The notes: generated from the sequence alone by a model not told the origin. Positions 46,001 through 58,917 are shown, numbered from the stretch's first letter. The stretch is DNA of 64,000 nt from Tigriopus japonicus (GCA_010645155.1 CM021320.1:1676965-1740964); one strand, 5' to 3'. Numbers and translations: made by a program.

Positions 46001-48574
46001 TGATGACTTGAGAGTGTACTTGAGGATCGTTAACCTGGCTTGGCTCCAGTGTACTCCAATAATCTTTTTCTTAAATGCGTCAACATGTGACCCATCGTAA
46101 ATCAAGTCGAGAAAACCGGGTGCAGATTGTTTTCGCAGAGCCGAAGATATTTGACAAATACGAATGAGTTCAACAATGTGTGCAAATAACTCAATAAAAG
46201 TGATTCCAGATTGTTCCTTTCTCAGCACGATGCTCACGATTACCAAAATCTTCAAGACGAGTTTCTCTCCGAGTATGACCATCAAAGATCTTTTGTTTTT
46301 AACGCATTCTCTTTGCTACGGCGAGAGTTGAAACTTCATGTTTTAAACCTTCGATATTCTCGAAGGTCAAGAATCTATTCAATGTTGCTGGGTTGGCCTC
46401 TTTTGAATGATCAATGTTGACGTGACCCCGTATAGTTCCTAACATACGAGACTTTCTACAGCACCCTCACAAGTTGTTTCCATCAGTTAAACAGGATTGC
46501 TACACTTTCAATTTCAAGTAAGCTGCAAACTTATCTAATTCAGAGTATTCATTTCACGATGCACTCGGTTGCGCAAAAATCTTGTGGCCTCGGACTCCAA
46601 TTTCAGGGGAAGCTTTATGTTTCTAAGTAATCCAATTAACCCTCGAAAAATGATCATCACTAAGCGCAAACTTAACAACTTAAAGTCTTCTTCCGAGGAA
46701 TTAACAATATTTTTATCAATTGTCAAATAAATTAGCTTTAGGGTAATCAGTAATCACAATCATTTTTGGACTTGTTTTCTTTATATTGTTTAAAGATTTT
46801 TTAAGCATTTTTCAGCATTCTTTTCTGAGCCACAATATCTAAGAGCATTTCGAATTACTGTGCAACCTAAAGTTTATCGATAATACCATCAACAGAATTA
46901 TCTAGCCGCATGAAAGGATCATGCAAATTTTTAAATTGAAATCGACTTTAAGGGATCCGTTTAAATGAACTTGAAACGGCACTGATATACCCATGAAGTC
47001 TTTGAAAATGAACGAACAATCTTTTGAGCATTTTCACCTAGTGGAGTATTTTCGTGTAGTTATTCGTACATTTTTCAGTTTGTAATCCCTGCGCGTTCTT
47101 GGCGATAAGGTTCTTTTATAGTGAAGTAATGGCTCTGCGTAAAAAATCGGTGATAACACTTATTTTTGCGGTAAAAATACAAGTTTGAAATAACTGAATT
47201 ACCGAAGAGGAGGCACATTTTTTTGAAAGCCAATTTGGAAAAAAATCTCGGAGGAAAACGGACGTTTTCGTCAAAGAAATCTAACTACACACGTCGGGAG
47301 TTTTGCAGTGAATACTTCATTATAACAAGAGAGGAACTCTCAGAATACCTAAGTAGCAGGATTGTTTAACCTCATTAAGGTCAGAATAGGAACGTAATTA
47401 AGTATGCACAGTGAGATAGATAAACCAAGTTAGGAGGAATCTCGATATAAAACAGCCTCAATGACCTCGACCTCTGTGCTGTATGTAGTCTCGACATGAA
47501 AAATAGCCCTTGTTTCTAGACTTCTGGTGTCTGACTGAGTATGCTATATGCATCACACAGTAGATTCATTCAAACCGAGCAAGTATCATTTGAGAGGTGT
47601 TATTAATAACTGATATCACACTGAGCACACCTTATCTCCTTGCATAGACAAATAGGCCTTTGATTTGCATTTCCAAATACCTGAAACAATGGCTTTTGAG
47701 TCAAAGTAAACTCCGGTATTCCGGCTTCAAATTCATTTCATCCTGTCACAATGAGACCACAATTGGAATACAATTCTACAAGTGAAACTGCTTTCCATTG
47801 AAAAGATGTTCAATGGAACCTACGGCAAATCCTAAAATGAACCATATTCAGTTTTTGTGGGCTTTTTGGCTATTTCTACGTGATCTCATAAAAGTTTGAA
47901 TCGAAATGGCTCAGCTCTCGACGTGCATACGGCATTCATCATTTGTCAAAAGCTCAATGTCCAGGGGGCTAAGCAAACTGGAACTTGAAGAGATTTTTGT
48001 ACGTGTGGTCAGTTTTCAAGGAAAACAATGTGTACTTGCAAACTTGATACGTTCGTACGTAGTACACCAGACAGACTAGTCAGGACAAATGGCAAAGATG
48101 CTGAATTAGTGGTCTCCAATACCCGATGAGGTATATGGATTCAATGCATGAGAGCACGATTTTAGTTTTCTTTCACGTGGGTAAAGTCATTCTATGGCAC
48201 TTTGTTGTCTTGTCGGCCTCTTTGTTTGTTCAAAAGAAAACAACCTCTATCGGCAAGAGCCAAAAGTCCAAGTACAAGGAACATGAATAAAATGGAGAAA
48301 GCAAGCTCGATGCTTATTAAAATGGAAGAAACGGTCAAAATCAGGTGGAGGCTTTCAAATTTTTCGATCATTTGAACCATCACCAGATTTGTTTAGATAG
48401 TGATTGCATTGCTTGTTTAAGATAAACATTGTTTGCCCTTTCAAAAGAGAGGAAAACATTCCACGCCTAAGCAAGATGTATTGATTATGTGAAACTGAAT
48501 CAATACATCAAATTCATCATGTCATGCGTTTTTAAAGCTCATGCCGGTGTATTGTTGAGATCTATGAAAATATA
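43083..48574. other. Intergenic, nothing recognised
   Basis: About 5.5 kb of AT-rich sequence. Many frames of 60-104 codons are open, as expected by chance; none shows a domain, conserved motif or credible splice pattern. The hydrophobic 63-codon minus-strand frame at 48192-48383 is not called. Confidence 0.3.
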
Positions 48575-48638
48575 NNNNNNNNNNNNNNNNNNNNNNNNNN
48601 NNNNNNNNNNNNNNNNNNNNNNNNNNNNNNNNNNNNNN
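48575..48638. other. Assembly gap (64 N)
   Basis: Run of N of 64 bases. Confidence 0.99.
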
Positions 48639-50419
48639 TAATGGTCGATTTTTGACGGTTATACCAATCTTCTACTTGTTCAAGGAACACAAAGTTATAA
48701 ATGCCCTTGAAGAGAGCGCATGGATTTGAACTGAGGGAAATCAATCCAATCAATGTCGAGTGGACACGTAAAAGATCAAACAGAGATTTGTCCCCTGAAA
48801 TCAAAGCGATGGTATTTCAATCATGTGATTTGCACAGTTAGGCATAGTTAGTTTAGCAACGTCGTACCTTTTGAATTAAACAGATTTTCGTTTAAGGATC
48901 AACTTGGGTGATCGTTTCTATCCTTAAAGCTTTTTAGTTTTTTAAAAGCAGGCATTTGCATTCAATTGATCAGAAGCAAAAAAAGTGGTTCTTTTGATGA
49001 GCTATTTTGTTAATGGAAATCTATCAATAGAATATAATCTCAGGAAAGAGGTGCCAAGAAAGAAAGCAGCTAATAGAAAGGGCGGCTAACAGTCATAGCG
49101 CATATGTTTTCGTCATGAAATCGCTTTTGGAACAAAAACAATGTATCCAGTAGCACTTAAGTCAACGGTGCATAACATCTTAATAGTACACGAGTACAAA
49201 AATGAGACTTGACCTTTTTCATGTCGAAAACGAGGCTAGCAGCTCTACAATACTTTCAGGGTAAAAAAAGAGCATCCAACGCATCATGCATTAACACTTA
49301 AAACAAGGTAACAAAAACTTTCGGGATTTGTTCCAGTACGCTTTGATAATTTGAGTTTTATGACTTGGGTCCGGATTTTTTTTGCTGTGGAGCAGAATCC
49401 CAGACGTTTCACAGCGTAGTGTCAGCTGATGGGCAACGAGCATCATCATCAGCAGACCCTAGTCTTTAAAATGTCCGAAATTTCCGCTCCACAGAAAAGC
49501 AAATATTTTGTCCGGGCTCTATTTATGACTTATGAAGAGTTATTGAAGCTCCAGGGAGGAGCACTCTTTGAAGGAGGTGTTTTAACAACAGAATACGAGA
49601 TGGGAAAAGATTGAAGTTAAAACACTTGTTTGGGATTTCTAGTTTTACCAAATCAATAACATCCTTTCATATCCCGGGTTGAAGCTAAATCTCATTTAGA
49701 GCTAGTTCGAAAAATGCACTTGAAGATATCCATTGCAAGTGTGATTTGGTAAATCATTAATCAAATGCTAATTTATTTATGGCTGATCTTGAATGTCTGA
49801 AACGATTGGAACAGCCATGGATTGCATCTAAAGGTTGCCTGTCTGGAAATTAAACTTAACAGAGAGGTGGAACGAAAAGAGATACAAGCTTCAAAACTAC
49901 TCCTAAGACAACTGTCATCTACCATTAAGGCACTTACATTACATTAACACGCTAATGTAAATGGAATTGTCTTTTGTGGAATACCATCTAGTTTCAGCGT
50001 AGATATAACTTGTTTGCTTGTTCAAGGAAAAGTTTCACTCATGAAAATGACTTCCATTCATTCGAAGATTCTTCTAGCACAACTAAAAGTTAGCACAAAT
50101 ATTGCTTCTCGGTATTGGACACCTTAATTGGCAAGTTTCAAACAAAAAAAAGCACACACTTACTCCCAAGCTCTAACGTAATTGACCTGAATAAGGAAAT
50201 GAAGCATTGTAGAAGAAATTACTAATTTCGGTACAGTTGCACTTTTGTTCTCACGCAGGGGATAATAATATTTGATGTACACATTGTAAACATTCTTGAC
50301 AGTGAGCGGGTAATAGCTAAACAATTTTGCATCAAGCTTCATAATAAGAGTGCAATAAAATGTTGCCCGACCCTATTTTTCAAAGGAATCACTTCAGTCA
50401 GCCTAAATAAAATAATAAG
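48639..50419. other. Intergenic, nothing recognised
   Basis: AT-rich with no supported gene or repeat. Confidence 0.3.
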
Positions 50420-50427
50420 GTCTAGAT

Positions 50428-50663
50428 CAGGAGTCAGACACAGACTTTGAGTCAGGGCCCAGCAAAATTGATGTAGTTTAATTTGGAGCCCGCCAAACAG
50501 AAGTTCTTGGGTAAACGGGCACACAATTAAACCATCACAGAGCTGTGAGCCTACAGGCATTGTGCTCTGAATTGTCTTTGGGCCCACTATTTTGCTCCTG
50601 GGCCCACCAAAAATCACCCTTTGGCACACTTGTGGGCCCCAGCCCATCGGTTTTCGATCGCTG
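50428..50663. mobile_element. hAT-type MITE, 236 bp
   Basis: It begins CAGGAGTCAGACAC, in the style of CAGGGGT-type hAT tips, and ends ATCGCTG. Flanks GTCTAGAT (50420-50427) and GTCTAGTA (50664-50671) share six leading bases as a decayed 8-bp target duplication. The interior is GC-richer with repeated GGGCCCA blocks and no coding capacity. The inner parts of the ends are only weakly inverted. Confidence 0.65.
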
Positions 50664-50671
50664 GTCTAGTA

Positions 50672-52374
50672 AATTTAGACGAAAGGCAAGCTAAAGGCTG
50701 GAAATATATCTTTCAATAAAAAAAAATTATTGAATTGTTGAAGCAACATCTCATTTATTATTCAATGCATGCTAAATGCCAAAAGAAAATAGTGTCTGAA
50801 GACTAGATGAGGCAGCTGACATAAAATCTTTGAGGTTTGTCTTTTTTCCAAATCCGGAACAACCCGGTCCGGGATCCCGGCAATCACCGAATTCAGGTTG
50901 ATTTCTTGAGCAAACTCTATTTTGAGGCCAACCCAAGTAAATGAGTCGCATTTCTACACATATAATATGGTTTTTAGTTCACCAAATAATTCAAGTCAGA
51001 TTAACGATCCTTAAGTAAATCAAGTCATCAGTTGAGTGAATTTATCCAAGTCACGAAACCCTACCCAACCAAGTTACAAGACACGATAAAAACTTAAATG
51101 AACCCAACTTGTAGGGAAACGGTTAAGAATTTATGTAACAACCCTCTGTTCTTGGTTTCTAAGTAGGCACTGCATTTGTAATAATCAAGGTATGGTATGG
51201 CCACAGAAAACGAACGTTATGACATTTACAGTGGCGAAATTAATCTTACCTTGTTGTCACTGATGATGATTCACAACGGCACATTCACGCTTCACGTTTA
51301 GATTTTTTTCAAAACTAAATATTTAAGCTGGTTATCTTGCAAAAAGTAAAAGTGATTTAACTATCTGAAACACTCCGTTGTCCGGCGTTACAACATGACT
51401 TAGTTCGAAAATCTTTGTTTATGGCTAGAGGGCAGACCTGTCGATGTTAGTGAAAATGAAGCCGAATAGAAAAGAGGCATCTAGCGTAAGGACCGAACGA
51501 TTAGGCAAACAAGTGAAAAGTTCTTTTAAGTTCTGTCCTTTTCAAGTCAATCCTATTTTAAGGCAACAACGACTTTCTCGTAAACATAAAACATGATTTA
51601 TGCCAGAATGGATAACTTCATTCTCTTCGTTTTGCATATCTCAGACCTGTAGTAATAACTTTCAAAATGTAATTACTTACAATTAATTACAACAAAATTG
51701 CGATTGACATTTCAAATATATTTTTCCTCTTGAATCAAACTTTCTTTACAAAATACGTGGGATATCCAAACAATAGGTAAACTGGGCCTGTAATTCGTTA
51801 AATCGCATGATTTTCATATTTATGTCAAAAAAAACGAAAGAAAGATTTATTTCTTGTAAACAGATGCTATTTTACAAGTTTTTTTTGTCTGACAAACTTG
51901 CTCGAAGCTATGGTTTAATTAGACAAGGTATGTTGGGCGACCCCTGCACGTTTCAAAAAATGGACAGCGAGAAACTTGTCAAAATTTTATATTTTATAAA
52001 GTAAAGATGTTGCTCAAACTTATATTTCTATTTGTGCAGAAAAAAATGATAAATTTCGATGTGAGACATCATGGCTTTGAAAGATTCATCATTTTTGTCA
52101 TGTTGCTTGCTCTTGACGCTTATTTTCTATGTTTACAGGGGTCAACCAACATACGGGGACCTTGTCTCATCAAATCATAGCTTCACACAAGTTTCTTTAT
52201 CTGACAACAAAATTTGTAAAACAACATTTGCTCACAAGAGATAAATCTTTAATTAGATATTATGACATAAATCCAAAAATCGTTTATTTAAACCAGTTAC
52301 AAGCCCAATCTACCTCTGGTCTGGATATCCCTCGGATATCTAAAACTGAAATTTACAAAAAGAAGCACGTAAAT
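50672..52374. other. Intergenic, nothing recognised
   Basis: AT-rich. The 91-codon frame at 52129-52404 runs into the TIR element that starts at about 52375 and is not called. Confidence 0.3.
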
Positions 52375-53560
52375 GCACACGCTGAAACTAAAGTTGTGTC
52401 GTAATAATACTTTGAACCTAAAAATAATGGCAACGCGTGTACAATAAACAAGTTTCTACAATATTTTTGAATTAGTTAAGATGTAATGGGGAATACTTAA
52501 GGTTGCTTCAAGTGAGCGTTTTAAATCTTACCGCTAGCGGTAAAACAGGGCCGTTGGCTGTGCTGAGTTGGCCAGCCCATTTTGGCGAATCCAAGTTTTT
52601 CGCATTTAAGCGTCCATTTGATGATTCTAGGTCTCTGGAGACGATGGATATTTCACGTGAAGATGCCTACGCTGGATTTGGGTCAACAATACGCAAAAAT
52701 TATTTGCTAGAAAATGAAATATAAAAAATCATAATTACCAAAAAGAAACATAAAAAACTATTTCATTTCTTTGTATGGGCAACATATCAAAGAAATAAAT
52801 TTTATCCTTTGGAATCCACTGAACAATTTAGCATCTTTGAATTTTTATCTGGATCAATGTCAAGTCCACTTTTTGCAACAACGCTAGGCTTGCTTAATTG
52901 CTTTTAATTCAATTACCCTAAAAATACATTTTGCGTATTATTGACCCAAATCCTGCCTGGGCATCTTTATGTGAAGTATCAATCGTCTCCAGGGACCTAG
53001 AATCATCAAATGGACGCTTAAATGCGAAAAACTTGGATTCGCCAAAATGGGCTGGCCAACTCAGCACAGCCAACGGCCCTGTTTTACCGCTAGCGGTAAG
53101 ATTTAAAACGCTCACTTGAAGCAACCTTAAGTATTCCCCATTTAATGACAAAAAAGCGAGAAATTATTGCTGGAACAGCAAATGTCAATTTGATGTTCGG
53201 TGTTTTCTTCTTGCATGGCTTTCAACCACTGTAAAAATAGTGAAGGGCGGTTATTAGATTTTACTCAGTCTTTCAGAGAGGGGAGTGGTTTGGGAATACC
53301 TCCAACCAAAAAATAACTGAAATATTACTGTCCGCCATGACTCAAGAACTCATAGAATCTCGACCATTCATTAACATTTTAGGCAAGGGAAAAGCACCTT
53401 TGAACTGTTGATGAACGTTGAGCCATCCATACTTTTCAATGTGGTCGAAAAGATCCCAAAAATCATTTCCAAGGATAGAGAGACTAGTTGGGATTGGGTG
53501 TTAAGTCGCTCAAAATAATCGTTCAAATTTATTGTTATATAATGAAAATGTTTTGGTACA
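52375..53560. mobile_element. Copy of the 607-bp TIR family, split by a fold-back insertion
   Basis: The left part (52375-52487) matches 10346-10490, including a degraded terminal repeat and CTTTGAACCTAAAAATAATG. The right part (53140-53560) matches about 10490-10915, including ATTACTGTCCG, GAGACTAGTTGGG and TTATATAATGAAAAT. The two halves are separated by the fold-back element at 52488-53139. The right terminal repeat is missing where the next fold-back copy begins. Confidence 0.82.
52488..53139. mobile_element. Fold-back element, 652 bp with ~212-bp arms (young copy)
   Basis: The ends GGGGAATACTTAAGGTTGCT and AGCAACCTTAAGTATTCCCC are exact inverted repeats. Near-identical arms run to about 52700 and from about 52929, around an AT-rich spacer. 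Each arm contains the palindromic block TTACCGCTAGCGGTAA. ORFs read from the two arms (about 75 codons) are alike only because the arms are mirror images. Comparison with the uninterrupted copy near 10480 (GATGTAATTTAAGG) puts the insertion after GATGTA, with AT possibly duplicated. Superfamily unknown. Confidence 0.9.
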
Positions 53561-53576
53561 TTTAAGCAACCTTCAA

Positions 53577-54113
53577 TGATTCTTAGTCCTTGGATTTGAT
53601 CTATATCTTACGTTGAAATACCTCTGCTTACACTTGGATGATTATTTGCTCAAATTATCAACTAGAAAAAATAATGAAATACGTATGTAATCATACATTA
53701 TGAGAAAGAAGCATTGAAAACTATATCATCTCCCTCTCCATGGGAAACATTTTGAGACGTTGAAGTAAGTCTTCGGAAATCATAACCGACTTAGCAAAAA
53801 AAAACACCTTTTAACTATGGTCTGGATCAGTTTTAAGACCCTTTTTGGCAGGAGGACAACACAGGCTAAAATGCTTTTTACTCAATCACCTTGAAATTAT
53901 TTTTCCACATTTCTGACCCATTTGCAACCAAGGTATCCCTATGTGAAACATCGATCGGTTTTATAAATCTAGACTCTCTGAATAGACGGCAGAACAAAAA
54001 AGACTTGGATTTGCCTAAATGGGCAGAGAAACTCAACAGGCAACCAACGGCCTTGTTTTAACCCTAGCTGTATGATTTAAAACGCTCACTTGATCCAACA
54101 TTGTGCATGTCCC
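53577..54113. mobile_element. Diverged second copy of the same fold-back family
   Basis: Collinear with 52600-53139: CATTTAAGC...GATTCT near the left, AAACTATATCATCT in the spacer, then GACTTGGATTTGCCTAAATG, CCAACGGCCTTGTTTTAACC and AAAACGCTCACTTGATCCAA at the right. The outer ~105 bp of the left arm is missing. Many substitutions make it clearly older than its neighbour. Confidence 0.8.
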
Positions 54114-54116
54114 ATT

Positions 54117-55327
54117 GATTTCAATCAAATCAGACGTCAGATGTTTGTTACATTACATGGGTTTACAGGGATGATAAATAACAATGCTCGACAATAGCCT
54201 CCGTACATAAGCTGCCTTTCAAACGCAACCATTTGCACTCGAGCCACTTGAATAAGCGCTCTTAAAATCCGAGCTTTAGTTGTCAAATAAATATCCCTAA
54301 GATCTGCACAGCGATTAAAAATCTTTTAGGGAACTGCCAAGAAAATATATTAGCAGTTCCATTCAATATGGCTGAGAAAGCGTTTTTTCACAAGAAAGGA
54401 CCTTAAAATATCAATGTTTAGTTAGATTCAACTAAACTCAGAATAATGCATGTTATCCAAACAAACCACATCTGTTTCTTTAGAGAATACAGTACACTAA
54501 TTGCATTGCTTGATTGAGCTCATATTAATGACGTTGCTATATTTGATATCCTGTAATTGCTCACAAACAAATAGGCAACTCTCAGTGATGAAAAGGAAAG
54601 CATTTTGGTTGAAATTTCGGTTTCAGTTTTTAACGAAACCGAAGGTCCATCAAAACTATTTAGAACGCAGAGTTTCTTCCAAAACAAAACTTGGCGCTTT
54701 TTCATGAATGGCAATATTTCCTTAGTTTTTCATCCTTTCCGTTGTTTTCAAATTTGACAAGAAGATCAGACACAATACGAATTACGTCGCTTCTTGATAG
54801 TCTTTCAACCGAAAGGCTTTGAGCAAACGGTTAAATGGTCTCGTCTTTTCCTGAATCGTGGCTTGTTCACAGGTTAACACAAAGGGCTCGTCTGTCCATG
54901 AATTGAGCATGAATTATTAGTGATGCATGCTATATGATATTGCTATATAAAGGAAAATTAACCGTGATCTGTAATTTGTTGGCCTCAAACATAATTGATT
55001 GTGCATACTAATATGCAAACATAGAAACCTTGAAGGCCAGACGGTTAGTTACAGGCAGCTAATGTTCTTATTAGAAAATGAAGTCCAAAGAACAGTTATG
55101 GTTGCATACGTTCTCCTTTTAAACGAAGCAAACCGATTCCAACATTGCTAAAAGGAGAATCATTTGTCATGATCAGGGCCACCAGACAGTTAAAGATTAC
55201 ATATCACAATGTAATTATAGAATTTTTCCATTTTTGTCCAAAATTTCAGAAAATGGGAATATTCAAAAATATGAGGGAAAATTGCTTGTTCCGTTGAAAA
55301 TTTTCTGGAAAGAAGTAAGTTTATCAG
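54117..55327. other. Intergenic, traces of a CCGAAACC-type MITE
   Basis: No gene recognised. At about 54620-54655, TTCGGTTTCAGTTTTTAACG followed by AAACCGAAGGTCCATCA resembles the right end of the hAT MITE family at 24579-24812, but no left end is seen. Confidence 0.3.
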
Positions 55328-55498
55328 TCAGGTAGACGGGGGATAAAAAAGTTTTTTTTTCCTGCAGAGAAGAAATTATCAAAGATTGGTGCAGCTAACT
55401 CTCTTTGATTGCTGACCCAAGCTGACCTACATCGCCAAACGTCTTAAATTTGTGCTCTCCAGGAAAAAACTTTTTTATCCTCGCTCTATATCAGTCAA
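55328..55498. repeat. Inverted repeat around GGATAAAAAAGTTTTT
   Basis: GGGGATAAAAAAGTTTTTTT (about 55339) and AAAAAACTTTTTTATCCTCG (about 55465) are inverted repeats; weaker similarity extends outward (CAGTCAGGTAGACG against the reverse complement GACTGATATAGAGCG). It may be a small fold-back MITE. Confidence 0.5.
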
Positions 55499-56248
55499 AA
55501 TCAAATTTAAGAAACAAGTCGACATCGTTTAAAACAATTGCAACAAATAAATATTTATCTTATCTTCGGGGCCCACATGATTACTTAAATAATAGTTTCC
55601 GATGTGATTACAAAAGCCTGTTGTTTTTGTCCAAAATTACAAAATTAGGGAAAATTTCAAAAAATCTGAGGTTGTTCGCAAAATAATTTTCTGGAAAAAG
55701 GCTGGAAAAATAAAAATAAGAAAAAAGCAGGTAGGATTATTACAGTAGCTTACAGAAGATGAGAGTATAAGAAAATGCCTGTTTCTATTGTAATTAATGA
55801 GAAAAGTGCAAGTAAAATTACCAAACATCCGATTTCGTTACATTATTTCTCAAAATAATTACAAAAAATGCTACATGTTTTTTGCAAAATTTTCTACCAA
55901 AATCTGGTGGCCGTGGTCATGATACACAAGAATGGAGCGATGGCCATGGATAACCCTTTTTATTTGTGTAGAACACTTTAATGCCATTGCCTCTTTCGTT
56001 TGTGAGATTTTTTGTCAGAGAATTTGCTTTCGCGAAAGGAAAAAGCTTAAAAGGGATGTGTACACGGTACACATTTTTCAACTGACATAATCTTTCTAGT
56101 TTCATTTCTGAGTCTTCGATTTCTAGTTCTAGCCGGTTTTGACCGTACATTGTTTCGACTTTCAGGACATAACTTTGTTGGTCGTCGGAGAAAAGCGAGA
56201 GCATATAGAATATTTAAGACCTGCCTACAGAATGAATGTCTGTTTTAT
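55499..56248. other. 3' flank of the galactosyltransferase gene
   Basis: AT-rich. A block with TTTTTGTCCAAAAT and ATTTTCTGGAAA at about 55626-55698 echoes one at about 55233-55315 and may be a diverged direct duplication. No gene recognised. Confidence 0.3.
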
Positions 56249-57367
56249 TCATTTGCAAGCTTGCTCTGACAAGGTCTCAAAAATGGAGAACTGCATCTCC
56301 GGCGTCACTTTATGTCCTGTAAACATATTTGCCATTTGGCATTCGCGAATCACCATTTCACCGCAAGAAAATCTCGAGTCATGAAGTGGAGGGTGAGCTC
56401 CGATCCTTTTGGCACAATGTCCAGTAGTGAACACGTCCTCAATAGGAAGGAATTTCGTGTTCAAGGCTGCGATATAAAGCTCTGGAATTAAAGGTCCGGG
56501 TAGAATGTATCCAGCTCCGGCCGTGAACTCCGGATGAGCGGTTGGCATCATCTCCATAGGTAATGGGTTATCGCCCGAGGGAATGGGTTGAAATCCGTGA
56601 ATTGGACTGTTTTTAATGCATCCTGGAAAATGAAGTTGGATTGAAACTTTTCTTTCTTCCAAGATTTTAAAGGTTATGTCATACCTGTAATTTGATTGGT
56701 TTGCTGAGCCTTGAGGGCAGCATGAAGAAGAGGCACATTGACGAAAATGTCATCATCTGTTTTCAGGACATATCTGGCTTGAGGGCAGAAAATAGCCGTC
56801 CATTTCAATCCCATTACAGTTTTCAAAGTCAAATTGAAATAGGAATCCTAACGAGGGAGACAATGGTCGAGAATGAAGGCCATGCTGGTTCCATTTCGAA
56901 TTGACATTTAAATATTTTACCTGAAAATCTTCCTGAATGATGTCTCGACAGAGATTACTCTCTTGGTCGATCAGAGTCTGTTGCTCCTTGCCTTGTCCCA
57001 AAAGAAACAAAACTTTGGTTCGGTATTTCTCCAAAGCTCCCGGGGCTGCCCACGTGGCTCGAATGGCCTCGCGTTCTTCAAAGTGGTCTGGTGCCGAGGC
57101 AACGAGGATTAGAAGATCAATCTCTTTGCTGTTGCAATAGTGAGGATGGTTTTTGAGGTATTGGAATTTGTGAGGATTGATTTGAGGTTTTTGGTCCTCA
57201 ACCCACAAAGGCGACCTCCGCCATTCACTCATGATTTCATCTTCGACGGATGTTTTAGATTTTGGGAACACGATCTCTTTGATAAAAAATAGGAGAACAC
57301 CCACAGATAGAATCGACACGTAAAACCGACCTTGTTTCAAGAAGAAACTTGCATGTGGAACATTCAT
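56249..57367 (-). CDS. Beta-1,3-galactosyltransferase family protein (GT31), three exons
   Basis: Exons 57367-56921, 56847-56685 and 56622-56249 join in frame to 327 residues. Introns are 73 bp (CAG|GTAAAA to CTCGTTAG) and 62 bp (CAG|GTATGA to CATTTTCCAG). The protein is a type II Golgi membrane enzyme by family: a short cytosolic N terminus, one membrane anchor at about 15-29, a stem, then the catalytic domain. Visible GT31 motifs are EREAIRATW (98-106), VLFLLG (119-124), DSYFNLTLKT (150-159), the metal-binding DDD in YVLKTDDDIFVN (175-186), TAGAGYILPG (237-246) and EDV (265-267). It would transfer galactose or a related sugar in beta-1,3 linkage; the acceptor cannot be told. A TAA is in frame 12 bases upstream of the ATG. 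An AATAAA overlaps the stop codon. The length matches the family. Confidence 0.92.
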
Positions 57368-58772
57368 GGTTCTTGATTAAACAGTTGTTTCCATTCCCCT
57401 CTTCATGAAAGTCCTTGAAGAAATTTTGAGCAAGTAGACCATCTTCAACAGCCCTTGGTTTTCATTCAGGGTGCACAGAGAAAATCTTGGCTGAATTGGC
57501 CAGGTAAACCATGCAATGGTTGACAGCTGAGCCTAGGTAACATGTAGAGATCTTCCAAAAGTTTCATCCGCAGACATAACCATGCATGCGTTTCACTCAG
57601 TTTACTTGGTTCTATTTCTCTTGGCTATGTAAAGCGTCATTCAAGGCAAGCGTCAATTCAGCTTCAGTTCAGTGCCAAAAGAAATCACTAGATGGTAGTC
57701 AGATGGTTGCGCGATTCTCACCAACCTCTTATTAAACTGGACAACGAGCCAAGTTATCTTTCTTCATTATTTACTTATTTTTGCTCGATTGTGGAATGAT
57801 CGGTATCTTCAGTGAACTATGCAATTGTGATTGAATAGAGTGTTTATAAAGCTCTTTTAGAAAAACAATCAATAATAAACTAACATTGCAAACACAGGTC
57901 ACACGTAATCTGATAGCGTAAGTTTTCCTTGTTATTGAGTCAACTAAAAATTTAAAATTAGTATCTTGAGTGTCTCAAATTTTGCATACGGTTAACTAGT
58001 TGTGACATTTCAATCCAAGCGTTGAAAGGAATTGTGTATTTTCATGATTTTACGAGCTCTCTCATTCAAGTAAAAATCTGAATCCCAAGGTTGACCATGA
58101 TCAAGGTACGTGATTTTGTGTGAATTTAGTTCATCAAAGATACTAGTGCTTCACTTTGAAGGTACTTCAGACGAAAGGCTTCAACGTTCAACGTCAACAA
58201 ATGTTTGCTTTCCTGCCATGATTGAACTTTCAAAATATTGTATATTATGCTTAAAAAAATACAATAGATACCAACCTAAGTAGGTTTTGTACATGGACTT
58301 TCATGCATGATAGGGGATATTCTGATGTACAAAAACAAATCGTATTTCTTCCATTTTTTCTTCTGGAGCAAAGGGAAATGAGGGCAAGAACATTTATCAT
58401 GTTCGATCAAATGAGTATTTTTTGGAATAAGATAGCCAAATAGTCCACAAAGAACCACCAAAAGGAACTAAAGGAACAAAGAAGCAAATTAAAAGAAGCT
58501 GGCTATTTCAAATCTTCTCAGCCCGCTTTGGCTTTCAAACTGGCCAAAGACTCTAGAATAGAAAAAAACGGTCATAGTTCTTGCTTTTCACATCAATTTT
58601 GAATCAAAAATGAAACGTTTACTTACAGTTTCATTATCATTGAATAATTATTATTTGCCTTTCACGCGCGAATTTGGTATACGTATCAAACACAAATCTT
58701 CAGCTAACGTACAGTTTTGTTGTTGGGATTTCCTAATTACTATTTTCTGTCTGTTGTTTGTATTCAAGGATA
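57368..58772. other. 5' flank of the galactosyltransferase gene, nothing recognised
   Basis: Presumed promoter and leader of the minus-strand gene followed by AT-rich intergenic DNA. No further exon or repeat recognised. Confidence 0.3.
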
Positions 58773-58917
58773 TCTAGAATTTACTGGATTGAACATGGCC
58801 GACCAAGATCTAGCAGATTTGCTACATAGGAAAAAGAGAAGAACGGGGCTTTTCCTTTTTTCTGCATAGTAAATCTCCTCGACTTGGTCGGCCGTGCGCA
58901 GTCCATCAAATTCTAGA
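58773..58917. mobile_element. Fold-back MITE-like element, about 145 bp
   Basis: TCTAGAATTTACTGG...ATGGCCGACCAAG at the left is matched by CTTGGTCGGCC...CATCAAATTCTAGA at the right in reverse complement, and similarity continues inward (AGATTTGCTA / TAGTAAATCT). The halves fold on each other almost completely. No target duplication is clear. Confidence 0.75.

Noticed and set aside
52503..53151. Pair of near-identical ~75-codon ORFs on opposite strands
   Set aside because: Mirror images of the fold-back arms at 52488-53139; not two genes.
56753..56920. Continuation of the galactosyltransferase frame past 56921
   Set aside because: It reads through a GTAAAA donor into a 73-bp intron; splicing to 56847 restores the DSY-NLTLKT and KTDDD motifs.
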